Shown in pieces: positions 30,330-34,697 of a stretch of DNA of 34,697 nt. Below the pieces are notes generated by a model that saw only the letters and a list, made by a program, of their open reading frames with translations, searched no databases and was not told the origin of the DNA. Made by a program: the position numbers and the translations under genes. The DNA is from Lentisphaeria bacterium (lineage in GTDB: Bacteria; Verrucomicrobiota; Lentisphaeria; Oligosphaerales; Oligosphaeraceae), in the NCBI GenBank assembly GCA_016288215.1, contig JAEEYQ010000028.1, positions 1-34,697 of the forward strand, in the 5' to 3' direction. Numbering within the stretch: position 1 is the stretch's first letter; the number at the start of each line of letters is the position of its first letter.

Positions 30330-30601
30330 GTTACGAAATCAAGCAGACAACTCAGTTCCGAAATGATGTGAAACTGGCTCGGCGGCGTGGATATGATCTT
30401 GAGAAGTTGTTGACGGTCATTGATTTCCTGAAAGAGGCCATTCCCTTGCCGACAAATTATCGCGACCATGCCTTGAGCGGAGACTTTTGCGGTTATCGCG
30501 AATGCCATATTGACGCGGACTGGCTGCTGGTGTATCGAAAAAGCGCACAGTTCCTCATTCTTACTCTGTTCAGAACGGGAACCCATGGCGACATCTTCTA
30601 G
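30326..30601 (+). CDS. yafQ: YafQ-family mRNA interferase toxin
   Basis: A 91-residue RelE-superfamily ribonuclease toxin. The residues known to matter in E. coli YafQ (His50, His63, Asp67, Trp68, His87, Phe91) have clear counterparts here: His48 (RDHALSG), His61 (RECHIDADW), Asp65, Trp66, His87 (TGTHGDIF) and the terminal Phe91. It should cut mRNA on the ribosome when DinJ is degraded. It uses a GTG start inside the dinJ stop region (GTGA overlap). No key residue is lost, so the toxin looks intact. It ends 34 bases before the convergent GT4 gene. Confidence 0.92.
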   Translation: MSYEIKQTTQFRNDVKLARRRGYDLEKLLTVIDFLKEAIPLPTNYRDHALSGDFCGYRECHIDADWLLVYRKSAQFLILTLFRTGTHGDIF

Positions 30602-30635
30602 AGAAGATATTGATTGACAGGACAGCCAAGTCCCA

Positions 30636-31919
30636 TTATGCTTTGCAGCTGGCCCGTTGGCGGTGGTTGGCCAGAATCTCTTCATACCATGAGAGGAAGG
30701 CGTTGACTTGCCGAGTCAGGCTGAATTGCGCACCGCGCCGTGCGGCGGCCTCTCGCATGGCGGACCGCTGTTGAGGCGGCATGCGCAGAATGGCGGCGGC
30801 GTGGGCGGCCAGCTCTGCCGCTGTGTCCCCCAAAAAACCCGTCTCACCATGGAGAATCTGCTCGCGGAGACCGCCCACGTTTGAGGCGACCGTCGGCGTT
30901 CCGCAGGCCATGGCTTCGGTCACGGTCTTGCCAAAGGCCTCCGCCCGCGCCGTATGGATGAACACATCGGCGGCACGGTAGCAGAGCGCCATGCGGTGAG
31001 GCTCTTTTATATATGGTATATAGTGGAGAGGAACGGTGCGGGGCGGAGTGGCGCCGACGCAGACAAACTGCGCCTCCGGCAGCGCGGCATGAAGCTGTTC
31101 CAGAGCATCCGCCATGCTGTCTGGCGCCTTGTAATGATTTTGGGCAGAGGCACTTGCAAAAAGAACAAGGGGGACATTCATGGGCAACTGCAACGCATGG
31201 CGGGCCTCCTGTTGGCTGCCGGGGGTGAAGACGGTGGTGTCAATGCCGTTTGGAATGCATTGAGTCTGAACGGGTTGCAGCATGGAGCGGGCGACGCAGT
31301 CCAAAAGCCATTGAGAGGGGGCGGTGACATAGAGGCGGGATTGTGCGAAGATGTCCGCCTTTTGCCGCCAGTTGAAGGCCGTCGCGTCCCGTCGGCAGGC
31401 GGGATAGACGTTCAGGCGGGGACAATTGCCGCAGCCACTTTGCCAGCGGTCGCAGTCCATGAAATAGGCGCAGTGTCCGGTCAGGGTCCAGGTGTCCCTC
31501 AAGTTGAGGATTAGGGGAAAGCGGCGGCTCCATTGCGGCAGCAGCCGCAGGTCGAAGTACCAGTCGTGGAGATTGTGGCAGTGGATGATGTCCGGCTTGG
31601 CGGGGCATAACCGCAGGATGTGGTGGCAGCCGGGGTAGGTCATTTCATCGCGTCCGCACCACCAGTCAGGCAGGCGGGAGGGATGGCGGAGGCGGTCCGT
31701 CAGGCGGCGGAAGCTCTCCGGATGGGGGAGACGGAGGAAGAGCTTGAGGAAGCGGGCGGAGAAGGAGGGGATTTGCAGGATGTCCGGGTCGTCGGAGAGT
31801 TTGGTGCCCACGGCCAGCCAGGAGCGGTGGCCACGCTCTCGATAGGCGCGGAAGAGATTGCGGGCGGAGCCTTCCGCGCCGCCGCCAGTGTCCGATGAAT
31901 TGATCTGCAGGATGTTCAT
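30636..31919 (-). CDS. Glycosyltransferase family 4 (GT-B fold)
   Basis: A 427-residue retaining GT-B glycosyltransferase. The N-terminal acceptor half opens with NILQINSSDTGGGAEGSARNLF and includes DTWTLTGHCAYFMDCDRWQSGCGNCP (Cys150, 156, 163, 166), a cysteine-rich insertion typical of WcaC/WcaL-like GT4 enzymes of exopolysaccharide and O-antigen pathways. The C-terminal donor half has VTAPSQWLLDCV, CIPNGIDTTVF and the E-x7-E motif (Glu327, Glu335) in RAEAFGKTVTEAMACGTPTVASNVGG. It follows gmhB with a six-base gap, so translation is coupled and the sugar added may be a heptose or mannose in lipopolysaccharide or capsule. No signal peptide; expected at the inner face of the membrane. Confidence 0.9.
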   Translation of the reverse strand: MNILQINSSDTGGGAEGSARNLFRAYRERGHRSWLAVGTKLSDDPDILQIPSFSARFLKLFLRLPHPESFRRLTDRLRHPSRLPDWWCGRDEMTYPGCHHILRLCPAKPDIIHCHNLHDWYFDLRLLPQWSRRFPLILNLRDTWTLTGHCAYFMDCDRWQSGCGNCPRLNVYPACRRDATAFNWRQKADIFAQSRLYVTAPSQWLLDCVARSMLQPVQTQCIPNGIDTTVFTPGSQQEARHALQLPMNVPLVLFASASAQNHYKAPDSMADALEQLHAALPEAQFVCVGATPPRTVPLHYIPYIKEPHRMALCYRAADVFIHTARAEAFGKTVTEAMACGTPTVASNVGGLREQILHGETGFLGDTAAELAAHAAAILRMPPQQRSAMREAAARRGAQFSLTRQVNAFLSWYEEILANHRQRASCKA

Positions 31920-31925
31920 GGGGCG

Positions 31926-32474
31926 TCAGAGCGGAGAGTTGCTGGCGATGAGACGGGCGGCTTCCAGAAGGGTGTCGGCCTCATAGTCGGCCCCCGCGGG
32001 GGTGAACCCCTCCGAACGGATTTGTATCGTCTTGATTCCGAAGTTCTTGCCAAGATTGACATCCACGGGGCTGTCGCCAATCATGAAGGAACGCGCCGTG
32101 TCCACGGCAAAATCGCGGCAGGCGGCTTCCAGCATGCCCGTGGCGGGTTTGCGGCAGTGGCAGTGTGCGTCGGGGGCATGGGGGCAGTGATAGATGGCGT
32201 CAAGAAAGATGTCCTGTTCGGCCAGCAGCCGCTTCAGCCGGTCATGGATGAGAGTCAGCCGCTGTTCGTCCAGATAGCCGCGTCCGATTCCAGACTGGTT
32301 GGTGACCATGATCAGCCCATAGCCGAGGCGGCGCAGAGTCTGGAGGCCCGCGAAGGCGTCGTCGGTGAAGCGGATTTTGTCCGGATCATTGAGGTAGGGG
32401 ATGTCGACGATGATAGTTCCATCGCGGTCCAGAAAGACAAAGGGGCGTTTCATCGGTTCTTCAGCCATTGGCAT
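31926..32474 (-). CDS. gmhB: D-glycero-D-manno-heptose-1,7-bisphosphate 7-phosphatase
   Basis: A 182-residue HAD-superfamily phosphatase. Catalytic Asp16 and Asp18 lie in FLDRDGT; motif II is MVTNQSGIGRGY, motif III involves Lys109 and motif IV is MIGDSPVD (Asp134). The zinc loop YHCPHAPDAHCHCRKP (Cys97, His99, Cys105, Cys107) separates GmhB from histidinol phosphatases of the same group. It removes the C7 phosphate from heptose bisphosphate in ADP- or GDP-heptose synthesis for lipopolysaccharide core or surface glycans. An internal ATG (residue 8) is an alternative start. The GT4 gene follows six bases on, and mutL lies 48 bases upstream. Confidence 0.9.
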   Translation of the reverse strand: MPMAEEPMKRPFVFLDRDGTIIVDIPYLNDPDKIRFTDDAFAGLQTLRRLGYGLIMVTNQSGIGRGYLDEQRLTLIHDRLKRLLAEQDIFLDAIYHCPHAPDAHCHCRKPATGMLEAACRDFAVDTARSFMIGDSPVDVNLGKNFGIKTIQIRSEGFTPAGADYEADTLLEAARLIASNSPL

Positions 32475-32490
32475 GTTTTATTGTAACAAT

Positions 32491-32517
32491 ATTATAATCA
32501 ATATGTTGTGGAATCAA
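32491..32517 (-). promoter_or_regulatory. Candidate promoter of gmhB-GT4
   Basis: On the minus strand, TTGATT (complement of 32512-32517) and TATAAT (complement of 32491-32496) are 15 bases apart, just after the mutL stop and 17 bases before the gmhB ATG. The spacer is two bases short of ideal. Confidence 0.35.
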
Positions 32518-32522
32518 GTCCC

Positions 32523-34577
32523 TTACAGGCGGAAGCGTTTCTCCAGTTCGGAGAAGGTGATGTGGACCATGGTGGGGTGACCATTGGGGCAGGTGTAGGG
32601 CATGGTGGTGTGAGCCAGATCATGGAGGATCGTGTGGATTTCCAGATCCGTGAATTCGGTTTTGGAGGAGGCGGCGTGTCGGCAGGCCACCTGGGCCAAG
32701 TGGATGGCGCTTTGGCGGTTGGTGATGTTGCTGTGGCGAAGGTCATCCAGAATGTCCCGCATGGCGATGGCCAAGTCGCAGTCCGGATAGCCGGAGGGCA
32801 CGGCGGTCACGATGAAGGAGTTTCCGCTGAAAGGCTCCACCGCGAAGCCAAGTTTCTCGAAATGCTGGAGTTGTGTGCGCAGGAAGCGCGCCTCGTCCAA
32901 TGTGAGGTTCAGGGGGACGGGCAGCAACAGCGACTGGCTGGGGACCGCCTTCGCGTTCATGGCGGCCAGAAGCCGTTCGAAGAGAATGCGCTGATGGGCG
33001 GCCTTGAGATCGATGACAATCAGGCCGTCGGGGCCTTCCGCCAAGGCGTATTTGCTTGACAGTTTGCCTTTTAGAGCCAGATTAGTCAGGGGAGAGTGTC
33101 CTGGAGCGGGCTTTGGGGGCGGAGTCGCTGGCGGCGGGACCACAGGGGGCAGGGGAGAATGGGAGGGCGACGGAAACTCGGTGGCAGGTGGCCCCGAGGG
33201 TGTCTGAACTGGTATCGATTGTTGTTGTTCAGGTTGTTGAGAAACATGAACCGAGGGCGTTGGGGGGAGCTGCCGAATTGTATCCTCTTGTCCAACCTGT
33301 TGTGGCTGAGGTTGTTGTGAAACTAAATCTGCTTGTTGTTGTCTAACTTGTTGCGTCAGAGGAAGTTGTGAATCAGAATCCGGTTTATTTTCTCTAACCT
33401 GTTGCGGTGGAATGGGTTGGGGAACATGTATTTGGTTTTGTTGTCTAACTTCTTGGTTGGCAGAAGGTTGGATAGAGGATTGAGTCGGTGGGGCTGAGGC
33501 AGAGGAGGAGACGAGGGTGACGGGGGGCGGGGCTGTGGGCGTTGGCGGAATGGCCGTCATGGGAGTGACGGAAATCTCCGCTCCGCCGGGCATGGATCGC
33601 AGGGCGGCCCGAAGCGCGGCGCTGACCACGGCACCGACTTCCCGCGGGTTGCGGAAACGGACTTCCCGTTTGGAGGGGTGGACATTCACGTCCACGCGGT
33701 CTGGAGCCATGTCCACGTAAAGGACGGCGCCGGGGTAGCGTCCGTTCATGACCAATGTGTCGAAGGCTTCACGAATGGCGAAATAAATGGTGTCCGCGGC
33801 GGCGGCGCGGCCATTGATGATGATGCGCTGTTCGCGGCGGCTGTTGCGCGTGTAGCCGGGTTTGGTGACGAATCCGTAAACATGGATGCCTGACTCTTCG
33901 TAGTTGACCGGCAGCATGGCGGCAAAGGTCTCCTTGCCGAGGACGGACATGACACGAGCGCCCAAATCCTGGGTCGCGTTGGCATGGAGATGCTCTTTGC
34001 CATTGAGAGTCAAGGACAAAGACAAATTGGGGCGGGAAAGTGCCAACATGGTGAGCATTTCCACGATATGGCCGTCTTCCGTGTCCGGTCCGCGCAGGAA
34101 CTTGCGACGTGCGGGCAGGTTGCCGAAGAGCTGCCCCACGCGGATGTGGGTTCCAGGGGCGCAGCCACAGTCTCTGACGTCCTGAATGCGGCCAAAGTCC
34201 ACGGCGATTTCGGTGCCGGCGGTCTGATCCGACTGTCGAGTCTGAAGCAGAAAATGGCTGACGGCGGCGATGCTGGGCAGCGCCTCGCCCCGGAAGCCCA
34301 AGGTGCGAATCTGTCCCACGTCGCCAGATTCCGTGATTTTGCTGGTGGCGTGGGCCTCCAGACAGAGCATGGCATCCTGCCGATCCATGCCGCAGCCGTT
34401 GTCTATGACGGAAATCAGTCGCTGTCCTCCCTGTTCGGCGGCGACGCGGATGCGGGTGGCGCCGGCGTCGATGGAGTTCTCCACCAATTCCTTGACGACG
34501 GACGCCGGTCGTTCGATGACTTCTCCGGCGGCGATTCGGCCGATGATTTCGTTGCTGAGAATGTGAATGATGGACAT
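32523..34577 (-). CDS. mutL: DNA mismatch repair protein MutL
   Basis: A 684-residue MutL. The N-terminal GHKL ATPase is complete: ASVVKELVENSIDAGATRI with Glu30 and Asn34, VIDNGCGMD, TLGFRGEALPSI, and the transducer motif VDVNVHPSKREVRFR. A long linker (about residues 340-480) is rich in Gln, Pro and Ser with recurring QQVR(Q/E) units. The C-terminal dimerisation domain (from LALKGKLSSKYALAE) retains ACRHAA and CPNGHPT, but the endonuclease motif normally DQHAxxExxxxE reads IDLKAAHQRILFE, losing the Gln, His and first Glu. Nicking activity is therefore doubtful. No Shine-Dalgarno is visible before the ATG, and a heptad repeat begins 11 bases upstream. Confidence 0.93.
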   Translation of the reverse strand: MSIIHILSNEIIGRIAAGEVIERPASVVKELVENSIDAGATRIRVAAEQGGQRLISVIDNGCGMDRQDAMLCLEAHATSKITESGDVGQIRTLGFRGEALPSIAAVSHFLLQTRQSDQTAGTEIAVDFGRIQDVRDCGCAPGTHIRVGQLFGNLPARRKFLRGPDTEDGHIVEMLTMLALSRPNLSLSLTLNGKEHLHANATQDLGARVMSVLGKETFAAMLPVNYEESGIHVYGFVTKPGYTRNSRREQRIIINGRAAAADTIYFAIREAFDTLVMNGRYPGAVLYVDMAPDRVDVNVHPSKREVRFRNPREVGAVVSAALRAALRSMPGGAEISVTPMTAIPPTPTAPPPVTLVSSSASAPPTQSSIQPSANQEVRQQNQIHVPQPIPPQQVRENKPDSDSQLPLTQQVRQQQADLVSQQPQPQQVGQEDTIRQLPPTPSVHVSQQPEQQQSIPVQTPSGPPATEFPSPSHSPLPPVVPPPATPPPKPAPGHSPLTNLALKGKLSSKYALAEGPDGLIVIDLKAAHQRILFERLLAAMNAKAVPSQSLLLPVPLNLTLDEARFLRTQLQHFEKLGFAVEPFSGNSFIVTAVPSGYPDCDLAIAMRDILDDLRHSNITNRQSAIHLAQVACRHAASSKTEFTDLEIHTILHDLAHTTMPYTCPNGHPTMVHITFSELEKRFRL

Positions 34578-34588
34578 AACGACGGAAA

Positions 34589-34697
34589 ATTAGGAATTAG
34601 AAATTAGGAATTAGGAATTTGTCGTGAGGAATTGGGAATTAGGAATTTGTCGTGAGGAATTGGGAATTAGGAATTTGTCGTGAGGAATTTGGAACAG
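34589..34697. repeat. TTAGGAA heptads growing into a 28-bp tandem repeat
   Basis: 34589-34612 is a chain of AATTAGG/AATTAGA heptads. From 34613 a 28-bp unit, four heptads long (AGGAATT, TGTCGTG, AGGAATT, GGGAATT), repeats at 34613, 34641 and 34669 almost without change and runs off the window end. It lies directly upstream of mutL. Confidence 0.85.

Noticed and set aside
1..34697. tRNA, rRNA or insertion sequence
   Set aside because: No cloverleaf with a T-loop motif, no rRNA segment and no transposase were seen by eye; a covariance-model search would be needed to exclude a tRNA fully.

Overview
The window looks like a chromosomal piece from a Gram-negative, host-associated member of the PVC group, most likely Lentisphaerota (Victivallis-like) or a close relative. 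This is inferred from gene content and was not checked by any search. The pointers are secreted DUF4838 and DUF4091 carbohydrate-active proteins, a sialate O-acetylesterase, a bifunctional fucokinase/GDP-fucose pyrophosphorylase, an alpha-L-fucosidase, heptose/mannose envelope-sugar genes, and a small acidic CesT-like type III secretion chaperone in front of a very large unknown protein. No rRNA, tRNA, CRISPR array, insertion sequence or prophage was recognised.

Layout. 1-4.2 kb (minus strand): metal-dependent amidohydrolase, YhcH/YiaL-family sugar protein, secreted sialate O-acetylesterase. 4.3-8.7 kb (plus): CesT-like chaperone and a ~1197-residue putative type III effector, the most unusual part of the window. 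9.0-20.8 kb (minus): orphan AbrB/MazE-like protein, secreted DUF4091 and DUF4838 proteins, Fkp, a lipoprotein/Ig-like/Na-Pi cotransporter/PhoU-like fusion, and TsaB. 20.8-21.6 kb: degraded DUF1016 gene, a 33-bp-period tandem repeat and a composite short repeat. 21.6-23.4 kb (minus): yigZ, HNH nuclease, pdxK operon. 23.5-25.8 kb (plus): cytoplasmic GH29 fucosidase and PHP-domain protein. 26-29.7 kb (minus): RlmI/K-like methyltransferase, cysteine desulfurase, NUDIX hydrolase, ManC. 30-30.6 kb (plus): DinJ-YafQ toxin-antitoxin pair. 30.6-34.6 kb (minus): GT4 glycosyltransferase, GmhB, MutL.

Functionally, much of the window fits host-glycan use and surface-sugar building. The acetylesterase would unmask acetylated sugars, the DUF4838/DUF4091 proteins would act on glycans outside the cytoplasm, the fucosidase would release fucose inside the cell, and Fkp would turn it into GDP-fucose. 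ManC supplies GDP-mannose, while GmhB and the GT4 enzyme point to lipopolysaccharide or capsule. The chaperone-effector pair suggests contact with a eukaryotic host or protist.

Many gaps carry arrays with a strict 7-nt period (AGAGTGA-, GGGAGAC- and TTAGGAA-type heptamers, often mixed in one array). Three of them are joined to a CTAG-rich 9-nt repeat. One array supplies the last codons and stop of yigZ, and two copies of a larger element have purine heptads on the left, a conserved core and pyrimidine heptads on the right.
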